This document shows positions 27,047 through 36,903 of a DNA stretch of 64,000 bases, in pieces (within the stretch, counting starts at the first letter, position 1; each line of letters opens with the position of its first letter). Below the pieces are notes generated by a model that made no database searches, was not told the DNA's origin, and saw nothing but the letters and a program-made list of their open reading frames with translations. The DNA is from Qipengyuania spongiae (GTDB lineage: Bacteria > Pseudomonadota > Alphaproteobacteria > Sphingomonadales > Sphingomonadaceae): contig NZ_CP092471.1 in NCBI RefSeq assembly GCF_026168555.1, positions 2,366,501-2,430,500 on the forward strand. Direction: 5' to 3'. The translations under genes and the position numbers were made by a program.

Positions 27047-27520
27047 ATAAGCGACCTCACTCATCTCGACGAACATGGGGCGGCCCGCATGGTCGATGTC
27101 GGCGCCAAGCCGTCGACGGCCCGCCGCGCCGTCGCCTCCGGCAGGATCCGCATGACGGATCAGGCACTCGAGGCATTGACGCAAGGTTCCGGCCCGAAAG
27201 GCGACGCCCTCGCCGCCGCCCGCATCGCCGGGATCATGGCGGCGAAGCGCACGGGCGACCTGATCCCCCTGTGCCACCCGCTCTCGCTCGACGCGGTGAC
27301 AGTGGATCTGACGGTCGAGGGGGACGCCATTCGTGCCACCGCGACCGCTTCCCTTACCGGACGCACCGGCGTCGAGATGGAGGCCATGACCGCTGTGTCG
27401 GTCGCGCTGCTGACGCTCTACGACATGGGCAAGGCGGTCGACCGCGCGATGGTGATCGAGGACGTCCGCCTGATCGCCAAGAGTGGCGGCAAGTCGGGCG
27501 ACTGGCGCGAGCAACCATGA
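27047..27520 (+). CDS. moaC: Cyclic pyranopterin monophosphate synthase
   Basis: A molybdenum-cofactor enzyme of about 157 residues, with [18 protein letters not shown] and [19 protein letters not shown] as family motifs. The first ATG in frame is at 27089, but the family N-terminus ([20 protein letters not shown]) is encoded upstream of it. The codon at the expected start is ATA at 27047, with GGAG seven bases before it, and there is no other start codon before an in-frame TAA at 27011. Either ATA is used as a rare start or the read contains an error. It overlaps moeA by four bases. Confidence 0.85.
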   Translation: MSDLTHLDEHGAARMVDVGAKPSTARRAVASGRIRMTDQALEALTQGSGPKGDALAAARIAGIMAAKRTGDLIPLCHPLSLDAVTVDLTVEGDAIRATATASLTGRTGVEMEAMTAVSVALLTLYDMGKAVDRAMVIEDVRLIAKSGGKSGDWREQP

Positions 27521-28704
27521 CGGCGCCGATCCCCCTAGAAGAGGCATGGACGCGGCTGCTCGCCATGATCACGCCGTTAGAGAGCGAAATGGTCGCGGTG
27601 GACGATGCGGTCGGCCGGGTCCTCGCGGAACCGTTGGTCGCGCGGCGGACGCAGCCATGGGCGGATCTGTCGGCGATGGACGGCTTTGCCTGCGCCGGCG
27701 AAGGGCCCTGGCGGATCACCGGGGAGTCGCGTGCCGGCCAGGCGTTCGATGGCGTCGTGACGTCAGGGGAAGCGGTGCGCATCTCCACCGGAGCGGCGGT
27801 ACCGGAGGGCGCGGATCGCATTCTGGTGGTCGAGGAGGCGCTGGTCGAAGGGCACGAACTCGCAGCCACCGAAGCACCCGAACCCGGCCGCCACATCCGC
27901 CGCCGCGGCTTCGACTTCGCCTCGGGCGACATCCTGATGGAGGCCGGGCAGCGGGTCTCGCCGGCGGGTCTCGCGCTTGCCCGCGCCTCGGGCAACGGCA
28001 CTCTCACGGCGCTCCGCGCGCCGAGAGTCACGCTGATCGAATGCGGGGATGAGTTGGTGGCCGATCCGCTTGAATGTCCAGACGATCGGCTCCCCGCCTC
28101 CAACGGCGCCATGCTCGGAGCGATGGCAAGCCAGGCTGGCGCGATCGTCCAGCGCATCGGACCCGTCGCCGATCGGAAGTCGGCCTTGCGCGAGGCCTTC
28201 GAAACCGCACGCGGAAACGATCTGATCGTGACGATGGGCGGCGCCTCGGTCGGAGACCACGATCTGGTAAAACCCGTGCTTGAAGAGCTCGGCGCGGAAC
28301 TGACCTTCTGGCGTGTCGCCATCCGCCCCGGCAAGCCGCTTCTGGTCGCGCGGTGGGAGGGGACGCTCATCCTCGGCCTGCCCGGAAATCCCGTCTCCAG
28401 CTTCGTGACGGGCAAGCTCTTCATGCTGCCGACGATCGGCGTCCTCTCCGGCGAGGCGCGGCCCCTCCCGGTGCCCATCCCCATCCCCTTGCGCGGATCG
28501 CTGCCCGAAGGTGGTCCGCGACGCGAGTTCCGCCGCGCCCGACTGGTTGATGGCGAAGCCTGTCCTATCGAGCAGCGCGACAGCAGCGCGTTACGTGCTT
28601 TGGCGCAGGCCGACCTGCTCATCGACCGCCCCGCACACGCCGGTGAGGCCAAAGCCGGAACGCCTGTTCCATGTTACTGGATCGCGAATGGCGCAAACGC
28701 TTGA
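27517..28704 (+). CDS. moeA: Molybdopterin molybdenumtransferase
   Basis: A 395-residue enzyme inserting molybdenum into molybdopterin. It shows [58 protein letters not shown] and [19 protein letters not shown], spanning the four MoeA domains. The start overlaps the moaC stop (ATGA). The moaC-moeA pair follows trpC in the same direction, with 154 bases between trpC and moaC that could hold an internal promoter. Confidence 0.95.
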   Translation: MTAPIPLEEAWTRLLAMITPLESEMVAVDDAVGRVLAEPLVARRTQPWADLSAMDGFACAGEGPWRITGESRAGQAFDGVVTSGEAVRISTGAAVPEGADRILVVEEALVEGHELAATEAPEPGRHIRRRGFDFASGDILMEAGQRVSPAGLALARASGNGTLTALRAPRVTLIECGDELVADPLECPDDRLPASNGAMLGAMASQAGAIVQRIGPVADRKSALREAFETARGNDLIVTMGGASVGDHDLVKPVLEELGAELTFWRVAIRPGKPLLVARWEGTLILGLPGNPVSSFVTGKLFMLPTIGVLSGEARPLPVPIPIPLRGSLPEGGPRREFRRARLVDGEACPIEQRDSSALRALAQADLLIDRPAHAGEAKAGTPVPCYWIANGANA

Positions 28705-28743
28705 CTGCAGCCACGTTGTTGCTTAATTGTTCCACATTCGTTC
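28701..28743 (+). promoter_or_regulatory. lexA promoter with SOS box
   Basis: TTGACT at 28701-28706 and TTAATT at 28723-28728 form a sigma-70-like -35/-10 pair with a 16-base spacer. GTTC-N7-GTTC, the alphaproteobacterial LexA box, lies at 28729-28743, over the expected transcription start. LexA would therefore repress its own gene. Confidence 0.75.
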
Positions 28744-28789
28744 ACAGCCCTGTCCACAGGGAAGAACCGGCGAGTGAGGAGCCCGCGCC

Positions 28790-29491
28790 ATGTTGACTGC
28801 CAAGCAGCACGAACTCATCCGATTTATCCAGACCCGTCTGGAAGCGACTGGAATTTCGCCTTCTTTCGAGGAAATGAAGGAAGCGCTCGATCTCAAGAGC
28901 AAATCAGGCGTGCACCGACTGATCTCCGCACTGGAGGAACGAGGCTTCATCCGTCGTCTTCCCAATCGCGCTCGTGCGCTCGAGATCGTCAAGCTGCCGG
29001 AAGATGCAGTCACCATGCCCCGGTCCAAGGCCGCCCCTCCTGTCGTGGCCAATGACAGAACTGCTCCGGCTACCATGACGAAAGCCGTCGCGCCCGAACC
29101 TGCCAACGACGTGATCGACATTCCGCTTCATGGACGGATCGCGGCCGGCGCCCCGATCGAGGCGATAGAGGGGCAGTCGAGCCTTCCCGTGCCTGCCGCA
29201 TTGCTAGGCCCGGGCGAGCATTTCGCTCTCGAAGTCTCTGGTGACTCGATGATCGAGGCCGGCATCTTCGACGGCGACTTCGCGCTCATCCGTCGTACGG
29301 ACACGGCGCGCGATGGCGAGATCGTCGTGGCTTTGGTAGAAAACGAGGAGGCAACGCTCAAATATCTGCGCCGTAATGGCGGTTCGGTGACCCTCGATCC
29401 CGCAAACTCATCCTATTCGCCGCAGGTCTACCGGTCCGAGCAGGTCCAGGTGCAGGGCAAGCTGGCCGGTCTGCTCCGACGGTACCACTAA
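28790..29491 (+). CDS. lexA: LexA repressor
   Basis: A 233-residue SOS repressor. The N-terminal winged helix-turn-helix begins [32 protein letters not shown] and carries [20 protein letters not shown]. The C-terminal S24 peptidase-like domain has the self-cleavage site Ala-Gly in [10 protein letters not shown], the catalytic Ser in [15 protein letters not shown] and the Lys in [13 protein letters not shown]. RecA-stimulated autocleavage releases SOS genes. It is autoregulated through the upstream box and convergent with comEC. Confidence 0.97.
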   Translation: MLTAKQHELIRFIQTRLEATGISPSFEEMKEALDLKSKSGVHRLISALEERGFIRRLPNRARALEIVKLPEDAVTMPRSKAAPPVVANDRTAPATMTKAVAPEPANDVIDIPLHGRIAAGAPIEAIEGQSSLPVPAALLGPGEHFALEVSGDSMIEAGIFDGDFALIRRTDTARDGEIVVALVENEEATLKYLRRNGGSVTLDPANSSYSPQVYRSEQVQVQGKLAGLLRRYH

Positions 29492-29520
29492 ATTCGGGGA
29501 AGTGAACGGCGGGACGGCGG

Positions 29521-31689
29521 TCAGCGGTTCGGTTCGCGCCACCAGCCATGCTCTCCTTGTGTCTCTGCGACACTGACGAGGCGTGGCTCGTCCAGATAGA
29601 TCGATAGGCCACCCTCGCGCGCCAGAAAGCGCCTGTCCGCTTTCAACCATCGCGGACGGCAACTGCGCGGCAAGAAGCGGTCGGCGACGACGATATCGAC
29701 TTGGTCGCACGCGGCGGCCAGTGCGCGTTCCTCGATGAGATTGTTGCTGCGTGCCATCAAAAGGGTCCAGGTCCGTTTGCCGCGTTCCAGAAGAATGACG
29801 CAGAAATCGGGCGAACACCGCGCCCCCGGCCATTCGCTCATGAGCACCGGATCGGTCTCGACGCCCGCCAGTTCGTGAAGATTGTCACGCGCATAGGTGC
29901 TCCGGCTGTAACGCAAGGTCAGAAGTCCGCCGTCTTCCCTGACGATGCCGACATGGCGCCCATCGCGCGTTACCAGAACATCCGGCGTCGGCGTCGCTGC
30001 TAGAAAGAGGGCAGCTATGCTCACCGGGACCGCTCCCCAGAGACGCGCCCTGCCCCGCCACAGAGCGAGCCAGAGCGCACCGCCGATATACAGCATAACG
30101 GTCCCCATGCCCATCTGGGGGACGAGCTTGACCGCCCCCGGCTGACCGGCCGTAAAATGTGCGATTCCAAGCAGCAGATCGAGCGACAATCCAGCCAGCC
30201 ACCAAGCCGGCGCCCCCAGCCCGGCAAGGTCGAACATCAGGGCCAGAGCGATCAGCGGCATGGACAGGAAAGTCACCAGCGGAATCGCGATGACATTGGC
30301 AAAAGCCCCGTACAGTCCGGCCCGGTGGAAGTGAAACAGCACAATCGGCGTCAGCGCGATCTCGATCAGCAATCCGGTCAGGAAGAGCATCAGCGACCGG
30401 CGCCCGAACCAGCGGAACGCGCTTTCTTCTCGAGGCGCAAGAAAAGCGCGAACCGGCCCGGCATTGCGGAGAGCGATGATCGCGATCACGGCGGCGAAGC
30501 TCATCTGGAAGCTCGGGCCGACAAGCGACTCCGGCCAGAGCAGCAAGACGACCATCGCCGCGACCGCCACCATCCGCATCGACAATGGCTCGCGCCCCAA
30601 CGCCAGCGCCAGAAGCACGAGCACTGCTCCGACACAGCTCCTCACGGTCGGAACCTCCGCCCCGGTCAGCAGGGTGTAGCCGATACCTGCAAGCGCTCCG
30701 ACCGCAGCGGCCACCAGCGGCAGACGCACCCGCAAGGTCAGCCATGGCCACAACGCCAGCAGCCTCATTGCCAGGAAATAGGCACCGGCGATGACCGCGC
30801 TCACATGCAGTCCGCTGATCGAGAGCAGATGCGTCAGCCCCGCATCGCGCATCGCTTCCTCGTCGCGCTGTGTGATGGCGCCGCGATCCCCGCTAGCGAA
30901 GGCAGCGGCGATCGTCCCCGCGGAACCGTCGAGCCGTTCGCGCACATGGCGCGAAAGGAAACGCTGGGTCTCGCCAATCGTGTTGTCGGCTGCGGTCGGC
31001 TGGACATTTTCGATAGAGCCGAGAAGCGTGCCCGTAGCCGCGAGGCCATCGAACCAGGCATGGCGGGCGAAATCGTAGGCGCCGGGAAGGATCGGCGGCG
31101 CCGGCGGCATGAGGCGCGCGCGCAACCGGATCACGGCGCCCGGTTGCAGACTTGCGGAGTCCTTTTCGCCTGGAATATTGACGCGCACTTTGAGCGCGCG
31201 CGCCGTTTCCGGGTCCCTGAAGGCTAGGGTAAGCCGAACGCGCTCTTCCGCGGGGCGCTCTTCGCGTTCGAGAATGCGTGCCTCGAACCTTTCGACCCGC
31301 GCATATTCTATAGGTTCGGCTCCAATCATCGCGGAGCGCGCCCATATCGTCGAAAGCGCGCCAGCCATCGCCAGCGAGAGCGCGAGCGTCGCCAGCAAGA
31401 GGTTCGCCCGTTCGTCGCGTCCTCGCCACGCGGCCATGCCAGCTAAGGCCGTGAGCAAACCTGCAACGATGGCCTCGGCCCATGTCCATACGTTGGGCAA
31501 CCAGAACCACGCCCCGATCCCCGCCCCGAACGCTACAGTCAACCAGGGGCCACGGTCGGTTCCCGATGCGGCCAATCCGCGTTCGAGAAAGGTGGCGATA
31601 CTGGACAAGGTCGATCGCATGCGCCAAGAGCGCTGCACTGCAACATCGAGGGTACCGTCCCCCTCCCCCAAGGGCACATGCGTTGCCAT
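29521..31689 (-). CDS. comEC: ComEC/Rec2-family DNA-uptake membrane protein
   Basis: A protein of about 722 residues with an N-terminal soluble DUF4131-like region and the Competence domain. Motifs include [47 protein letters not shown] and many hydrophobic helices between residues ~260 and 520. The C-terminal part ([22 protein letters not shown]) is a short DUF4131/hydrolase-like end lacking the full metallo-beta-lactamase domain. ComEC forms the inner-membrane channel for transforming DNA. The ATG at 31689 lies only 28 bases from the divergent gltX start; ATG 31620 is an alternative. Confidence 0.88.
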   Translation of the reverse strand: MATHVPLGEGDGTLDVAVQRSWRMRSTLSSIATFLERGLAASGTDRGPWLTVAFGAGIGAWFWLPNVWTWAEAIVAGLLTALAGMAAWRGRDERANLLLATLALSLAMAGALSTIWARSAMIGAEPIEYARVERFEARILEREERPAEERVRLTLAFRDPETARALKVRVNIPGEKDSASLQPGAVIRLRARLMPPAPPILPGAYDFARHAWFDGLAATGTLLGSIENVQPTAADNTIGETQRFLSRHVRERLDGSAGTIAAAFASGDRGAITQRDEEAMRDAGLTHLLSISGLHVSAVIAGAYFLAMRLLALWPWLTLRVRLPLVAAAVGALAGIGYTLLTGAEVPTVRSCVGAVLVLLALALGREPLSMRMVAVAAMVVLLLWPESLVGPSFQMSFAAVIAIIALRNAGPVRAFLAPREESAFRWFGRRSLMLFLTGLLIEIALTPIVLFHFHRAGLYGAFANVIAIPLVTFLSMPLIALALMFDLAGLGAPAWWLAGLSLDLLLGIAHFTAGQPGAVKLVPQMGMGTVMLYIGGALWLALWRGRARLWGAVPVSIAALFLAATPTPDVLVTRDGRHVGIVREDGGLLTLRYSRSTYARDNLHELAGVETDPVLMSEWPGARCSPDFCVILLERGKRTWTLLMARSNNLIEERALAAACDQVDIVVADRFLPRSCRPRWLKADRRFLAREGGLSIYLDEPRLVSVAETQGEHGWWREPNR

Positions 31690-31717
31690 GCGACGGTTAG
31701 GAAGGAAGCGCGCGGGA

Positions 31718-33157
31718 ATGGCAAGTACGGGAGTAACAAGCGGTTCGATTTCTACAGGTCAGGTCGTCACCCGCTTCGCTCCATCGCCCACCGGTTTTCT
31801 TCACATCGGCGGCGCGCGGACCGCGCTATTCAATTGGCTGTTCGCCCGCCATCACGGCGGCAAAGCGCTGCTCCGGATCGAGGATACCGACCAGAAGCGC
31901 TCCACCCAGGAAGCGATCGACAAGATTATTGATGGACTCGACTGGCTCGGCCTCGATTACGACGCGCCGCCCGTGTTCCAGTCGGAACGCGCGGACCGCC
32001 ATCGCGAGGTCGCGCTCGAACTGCTCGAGCGGGGTCATGCTTACAAATGTTACGCCACGCCCGAAGAACTGGAGGCGATGCGCGCCGAACAGCGTGCCAA
32101 CAAACAGCCGCTGCGTTACGATGGGCGCTGGCGCGATCGCGATCCTGCCGAGGCGCCGGAAGGCACGCCCTTCACTATTCGCCTGAAGACGCCGACAGAA
32201 GGCGAGACGGTGATCGAGGATGCGGTTCAGGGCCGCGTGACGGTTCGCAATTCCGAGATCGACGACTACATCATTCTGCGCGCCGACGGCACGCCGACCT
32301 ACATGTTGGCAGTCGTGGTCGACGATCACGACATGGGTTGCACGCATGTCATCCGCGGCGACGATCACCTCAACAACGCGTTCCGACAGCTTCCGGTCAT
32401 CAAGGCGATGGGCTGGGACGAGCCGGTCTATGCTCATATTCCGCTGATTCACGGCGCCGATGGTGCGAAGCTGTCGAAGCGCCACGGAGCGGTCGGAGTG
32501 GAAGCCTATCGCGACGAGGAAGGCATCCTTCCCGAGGCAATGTTCAATTACCTTCTGCGCCTCGGCTGGGGGCATGGCGACCGCGAGGAGATCACGCGGG
32601 AGGAAGCCATTGAGCTGTTCGACCTCGGCGGGGTCGGCAAGAGCCCCTCGCGCTTCGACACGAAAAAGCTGCAGAACCTCAACGGCCACTACATCCGCGA
32701 GGCGGACGACGCACGGCTTGCGACGCTGGTCGCCGAGCGGATCGGATCGGAGGTCGACGCTTCTTTGCTGGAAAAGGCCATGCCCGTGTTGAAGCCGCGT
32801 GCGAGATCCGTCGACGAACTCGTTGAAGGATCACGGTTTCTTTTCCTTACCCGTCCGCTGGCGCTGACGGACAAAGCGGCCGCTCTGCTTGACGAGGAAG
32901 GAAAGGCGCGTCTGGCCAAGCTTTACAGCCGTCTGACCAAGGAAAACGACTGGACAATCGAGGCGCTGGAAGCCACTACCAAAGCCCTCGCCGAGGAGCT
33001 GGAAATCGGTCTTGGCAAGCTGGCGCAGCCGATGCGTGCGGCGCTGACCGGGACGACCACGTCCCCCGGAATTTTCGACGTGCTGGTCCTTCTCGGGAAG
33101 GATGAGTCGCTCGCGCGGATTGGAGCGCAGGCGGCCGGCACGGGCGACACGATCTAG
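31718..33157 (+). CDS. gltX: Glutamyl-tRNA synthetase
   Basis: A 479-residue class I aminoacyl-tRNA synthetase. The HIGH-type motif is in [22 protein letters not shown] and the KMSKS-type motif in [12 protein letters not shown]. The C-terminal anticodon-binding domain is present ([29 protein letters not shown]). The start at 31718 has GGAAGGAAG about ten bases upstream. gltA follows 19 bases after the stop, suggesting co-transcription. A possible non-discriminating role was not assessed. Confidence 0.96.
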   Translation: MASTGVTSGSISTGQVVTRFAPSPTGFLHIGGARTALFNWLFARHHGGKALLRIEDTDQKRSTQEAIDKIIDGLDWLGLDYDAPPVFQSERADRHREVALELLERGHAYKCYATPEELEAMRAEQRANKQPLRYDGRWRDRDPAEAPEGTPFTIRLKTPTEGETVIEDAVQGRVTVRNSEIDDYIILRADGTPTYMLAVVVDDHDMGCTHVIRGDDHLNNAFRQLPVIKAMGWDEPVYAHIPLIHGADGAKLSKRHGAVGVEAYRDEEGILPEAMFNYLLRLGWGHGDREEITREEAIELFDLGGVGKSPSRFDTKKLQNLNGHYIREADDARLATLVAERIGSEVDASLLEKAMPVLKPRARSVDELVEGSRFLFLTRPLALTDKAAALLDEEGKARLAKLYSRLTKENDWTIEALEATTKALAEELEIGLGKLAQPMRAALTGTTTSPGIFDVLVLLGKDESLARIGAQAAGTGDTI

Positions 33158-33176
33158 ATTTATCAAGGAGAAGCCC

Positions 33177-34463
33177 ATGGCTGACAAGCAGGCCAAACTC
33201 GAAGTAGGCGGCAATTCCCTCGACCTTCCGGTGCTCGAAGGTAGCGTGGGTCCCCAAGTCATCGATATTCGCAAGCTCTACGGCCAGACCGGAGCCTTCA
33301 CCTACGATCCCGGGTACAAGTCCACCGCGAGCTGCGAGAGCGCGCTGACCTATATCGATGGCGAGGAAGGCGTCCTTCTCCATCGCGGTTACCCGATCGG
33401 CCAGCTGGCCGAGAAGTCCAGCTTTATGGAAGTCGCCTACCTGCTGCTCAACAACGAGCTGCCCTCGCAGGAGGAAATGGACGATTTCGAATACACGATC
33501 ACGCGGCACACCATGCTGCACGATCAGCTGCGCCAGTTCTATCAGGGTTTCCGTCGCGATGCGCACCCGATGGCCATCATGTGCGGCGTGGTCGGTGCCC
33601 TGTCGGCGTTCTATCACGACAGCACCGACATCTCCGATCCCGAACATCGCAAGATCTCGAGCCATCGCCTGATCGCAAAGATGCCCACGATCGCAGCCTG
33701 GGCCTACAAGTATTCCGTCGGCCAGCCCTTCATGCAGCCGCAGAACGATCTCAGCTACACCGGCAATTTCCTGCGGATGACCTTTGGCGTTCCGGCCGAG
33801 GAATACGAGATCCACCCCGCGATCGAACGCGCGATGGACCGGATCTTCATCCTCCACGCCGATCACGAGCAGAACGCTTCGACCTCGACCGTGCGCCTGG
33901 CCGGTTCCTCGGGCGCCAACCCGTTCGCCTGTATCGCGGCCGGCATCGCCTGTCTCTGGGGCCCGGCCCATGGCGGCGCGAACGAAGCGGCGCTCAACAT
34001 GCTCCAAGAGATCGGTTCGCCCGATCGCATCCCGCACTACATCGAGCGGGCCAAGGACAAGAACGACCCGTTCCGCCTGATGGGCTTCGGTCACCGAGTC
34101 TACAAGAACTACGATCCGCGTGCGACGGTCATGCAGCAGACGCTGCGCGAAGTGTTCGAAGCGCTCAACGTCAACGACCCGGTATTCGAGACCGCGCTGA
34201 AGCTTGAAGAAATCGCGCTGAACGACGATTACTTCAAGGAAAAGAAGCTCTTCCCGAACGTCGATTTCTACTCGGGGATCATTCTCAACGCGATCGGTTT
34301 CCCGACCACCATGTTCACCGCGCTGTTCGCCCTTGCCCGCACCGTAGGCTGGGTGGCGCAGTGGAACGAGATGATTTCCGATCCTGCTCAGGTCATCGGC
34401 CGGCCGCGCCAGCTCTACACCGGCCCGACCGAACGCGATTACGTTCCGATCGGCCAGCGCTGA
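33177..34463 (+). CDS. gltA: Citrate synthase (type II)
   Basis: A 428-residue hexameric-type citrate synthase, the entry enzyme of the TCA cycle. It has the N-terminal beta domain typical of Gram-negative enzymes ([21 protein letters not shown]) and the catalytic residues: His in [14 protein letters not shown], His in [16 protein letters not shown] and Asp in NVDFYSG. AAGGAG lies before the ATG. It is followed by a strong terminator. Confidence 0.97.
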   Translation: MADKQAKLEVGGNSLDLPVLEGSVGPQVIDIRKLYGQTGAFTYDPGYKSTASCESALTYIDGEEGVLLHRGYPIGQLAEKSSFMEVAYLLLNNELPSQEEMDDFEYTITRHTMLHDQLRQFYQGFRRDAHPMAIMCGVVGALSAFYHDSTDISDPEHRKISSHRLIAKMPTIAAWAYKYSVGQPFMQPQNDLSYTGNFLRMTFGVPAEEYEIHPAIERAMDRIFILHADHEQNASTSTVRLAGSSGANPFACIAAGIACLWGPAHGGANEAALNMLQEIGSPDRIPHYIERAKDKNDPFRLMGFGHRVYKNYDPRATVMQQTLREVFEALNVNDPVFETALKLEEIALNDDYFKEKKLFPNVDFYSGIILNAIGFPTTMFTALFALARTVGWVAQWNEMISDPAQVIGRPRQLYTGPTERDYVPIGQR

Positions 34464-34479
34464 TTTTCGTTCTTCAGGC

Positions 34480-34510
34480 GGCGCCGTCCTCTCCGGACGG
34501 CGCCGTTTTT
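34480..34510 (+). terminator. Rho-independent terminator of gltX-gltA
   Basis: A perfect 10-bp GC stem GGCGCCGTCC/GGACGGCGCC (34480-34489 and 34495-34504) with a five-base loop, followed by GTTTTT. It separates gltA from the convergent kinase-like gene. Confidence 0.92.
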
Positions 34511-34522
34511 CGTTAAAGCGCC

Positions 34523-35923
34523 CTAGCGAGGCTCGGACCGCAGATCTTCCGCGGCGGGCACGGAGAGCGTGAAGCGCGCGCCCTGCCCCGGAGCGCTTTC
34601 GACAGTAAGATCTCCATCCATCGCCCGCGCGATGCGGCGCGAAATGTAGAGGCCAAGGCCAGAACCGCCGTCGCCGCTGCGACCGAGGCGTTCGAACTTG
34701 TCGAACACCCGCTCCTGCTGCTCGGGTGCGAGACCCTGACCCTGATCGGCAACGCAGATGATCGCCCGGTTGCCGATCCGGTCGAGCCGCACCCATATTT
34801 GGCTGCCGCTCGGCGAATAACGCACGGCGTTTCCGATCAGATTGATCAGTATCTGAAGCACGCGGCGAAATTCGGCGATGGCCAGCTGGCTTTCCCCTGC
34901 CATGGGTGGGGCGAGCTGTATGCCCTTCTCCCGCGCACGCACACTCAGAATGCCACAGGCTTGCCGAGCGACGTCGGCCAGTTCGATCCGGTCGGGGGCC
35001 GTCACGAAATCGTCGGACTCGACCACTTCGAGATCTGACAAATCGTCGATAAGCGACAGAAGATGTTGCCCGGCCGCAGCGATGTCCGCCGCGTAATCGC
35101 TGTATTCGGCTGCGAGCGGGCCAGCCAGTTTCGTTCGGATCGTCTCGGCATTGGCAATGATCCGGTTGATCGGCTGACGCAATACGGGGGACAGATCACG
35201 GCCCAGCGAGGGCACCTCCTCCGGCCCGCGCGCTTCGCCCAGAGGGCTTTCGGGCAGCGACCGTTCGGAGGACAAGCTCAGGAGAAACCCGCCTGAACCG
35301 GGCTCGCCATTGCCGAGGGGATCCAGATGTGCTCGCCAGCGGCGTTTGCTGCCTTCGATCGTGCATTCGGCGCCGTCAAGCAAACGCCAGTGAAGCGGCT
35401 GTTCGTGAGAATTGCCGGGAAAGTTGACGAAATCGGTCCACGGTCGACCGACCCCCGCCTCCATGGCCAAACCAGCGCGCGTGAGATCGGGCGCGTCGAC
35501 CTCAACAGACAGCAGGCGCTGCTGCGGATCGAGACGCGCGGTCAGGTCGGAAAGCTCCCGGCGCACGTTCCTGCGCAGCAGGCGGATCGCCGCGTCATCT
35601 TCCGGGTCATAATCCTCGGCCTGCCAACTGCTAAGGCTAAGATCGACGAAGCCGAGCGCGCCTTCAACCTCCATGCGTGGCTCCAATTCCGCCCAGGCGG
35701 TGATGCGCCTCTCGCCGTCGACCGCCTCGAAGGGTCTGGCAAGGCGCAGACCGAACTCCCGCGCCTTGGCGATCAGACCGATCAGCGCCGGGATCGCAAG
35801 CGGATCGCCGAGATCGCCTCCGCACGCGCGTTGCAACTCCAGCAGCGGACCATCGGCTGCCACCAAACGACCCTCGGCATCGACCCTGCCTGTCGCAATG
35901 TGATCGTTGCTGGCCCTCGTCAT
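34523..35923 (-). CDS. Histidine-kinase-like protein lacking the phospho-accepting histidine
   Basis: A 466-residue soluble protein. Residues 1-240 hold two weak PAS-like regions. The dimerisation helix begins SPVLRQPINRIIANAETI (245-262): Pro246 stands where SHELRTPL-type kinases have the His. The ATPase domain is intact, with the N-box NLIGNAVRYSP (Asn365), G1 DQGQGLAP (393-400), the F-box DKFERLG and G2 GGSGLGLYISRRI (419-431). It may bind ATP and regulate other kinases, like the histidine-less DivL of Caulobacter. The start at 35923 overlaps the upstream stop (ATGA). No membrane segment is seen. Confidence 0.8.
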   Translation of the reverse strand: MTRASNDHIATGRVDAEGRLVAADGPLLELQRACGGDLGDPLAIPALIGLIAKAREFGLRLARPFEAVDGERRITAWAELEPRMEVEGALGFVDLSLSSWQAEDYDPEDDAAIRLLRRNVRRELSDLTARLDPQQRLLSVEVDAPDLTRAGLAMEAGVGRPWTDFVNFPGNSHEQPLHWRLLDGAECTIEGSKRRWRAHLDPLGNGEPGSGGFLLSLSSERSLPESPLGEARGPEEVPSLGRDLSPVLRQPINRIIANAETIRTKLAGPLAAEYSDYAADIAAAGQHLLSLIDDLSDLEVVESDDFVTAPDRIELADVARQACGILSVRAREKGIQLAPPMAGESQLAIAEFRRVLQILINLIGNAVRYSPSGSQIWVRLDRIGNRAIICVADQGQGLAPEQQERVFDKFERLGRSGDGGSGLGLYISRRIARAMDGDLTVESAPGQGARFTLSVPAAEDLRSEPR

Positions 35924-36879
35924 CTGGCAATCCCCCCGGCGGTGGAAAGCCATTTCGAGGCTTCGCGCGTACCGAGATCGTCGAGCTCGGTCGCGTGGGT
36001 CATGTCGGGGTGGATCGAAAGAAGCTGGAGATCAACCTCGCCGGCCTTGAGGCCCGCTGCGCGCAGACCGAGCGCCAGACGCACGAGTTGCCCGGCATTC
36101 GTCGAGCGGGCGACCAGCGTCCTTGGCTGATTGCTCCGAATCGCCAGAGCGCTGAGAAACAGAGCCGCCCCCGCCGCCTGGATGTTCAGCGCTTCGACAC
36201 TGCGAGGTCCCAGCGCCGCAACAAGGCGCGCGAGCATTGCCAGTCTGCCCTCCCCCTCGTCGTAGCTGGCGCGCAGCCGTCCCTCGGCTCGCGTCAGAGC
36301 GTCCGAACCTTCTTCGCCACCATAGGCCCGCCATAGCCGCAAGGCCGTATGAAAACATTCGGCGTCGAGTTCCGTCAAGGGCAGAGCCATGCGCCGCTGC
36401 TGGCGGACGAAGCGGGTCTGCGCGGCCAATGCTGCCATCGCGGAACTCGCGACCTCCGGGTCCCTGTCGCCGATCCTCTGCTGGATCAGCGGCGAGAGAA
36501 CCTGATCGACCCCGAACCGGGTTTCGAGGTCTAGACCCAGCTGCCATTCCAGAGCCAGCGCATGGCAATGGGCGACGAGGACCGGAGTCGCGAAAAGCCG
36601 TTCTGCCAAAGCGCCGCAATGGCTTTCCGCGAAGTGCTCGCGGGCCTTTTCTCCGGTCGCTTCGGCCTGAACCCGAAGCATCTGGCGCGCCAGATCGATC
36701 AGCATCCCGCGCACACGGGCGACAAGAAAATCGCTGAAAAGCGATTGGTCACGCGCCGACAGAAGGTGTTCAAGCACAGGCGAGACATGGTCGAGCTGGG
36801 CATCGGCACGCTCAAGTGCTGCGCGCAGCGCGGCAGGTTCCGGCCAACCAGCATCAGCCAAGGCGAAAGCCCTCGTCAC
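35920..36879 (-). CDS. Uncharacterised helical protein coupled to the kinase-like gene
   Basis: A 319-residue, Ala/Leu/Arg-rich soluble protein, predicted mostly helical, resembling HEAT-like or DUF2336-type proteins in texture (VSPVLEHLLSARDQSLFSDFL, then SSAMAALAAQTRFV and LTELDAECFHTAL). No catalytic motif was recognised. The GTG start has AGGA seven bases upstream. It overlaps the kinase-like gene by four bases, so the two products probably act together. DUF2336 proteins often accompany two-component proteins in alphaproteobacteria, which supports but does not prove a signalling role. Confidence 0.6.
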   Translation of the reverse strand: MTRAFALADAGWPEPAALRAALERADAQLDHVSPVLEHLLSARDQSLFSDFLVARVRGMLIDLARQMLRVQAEATGEKAREHFAESHCGALAERLFATPVLVAHCHALALEWQLGLDLETRFGVDQVLSPLIQQRIGDRDPEVASSAMAALAAQTRFVRQQRRMALPLTELDAECFHTALRLWRAYGGEEGSDALTRAEGRLRASYDEGEGRLAMLARLVAALGPRSVEALNIQAAGAALFLSALAIRSNQPRTLVARSTNAGQLVRLALGLRAAGLKAGEVDLQLLSIHPDMTHATELDDLGTREASKWLSTAGGIAR

Positions 36880-36903
36880 CTGAGATTCCTAACATCGTTT
36901 TGG

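Noticed and set aside
27024..27050. An eight-codon frame (MSNSGATS) just before moaC as a leader peptide
   Set aside because: It has no ribosome-binding site of its own and no attenuator-like structure; the overlap with ATA 27047 seems accidental.
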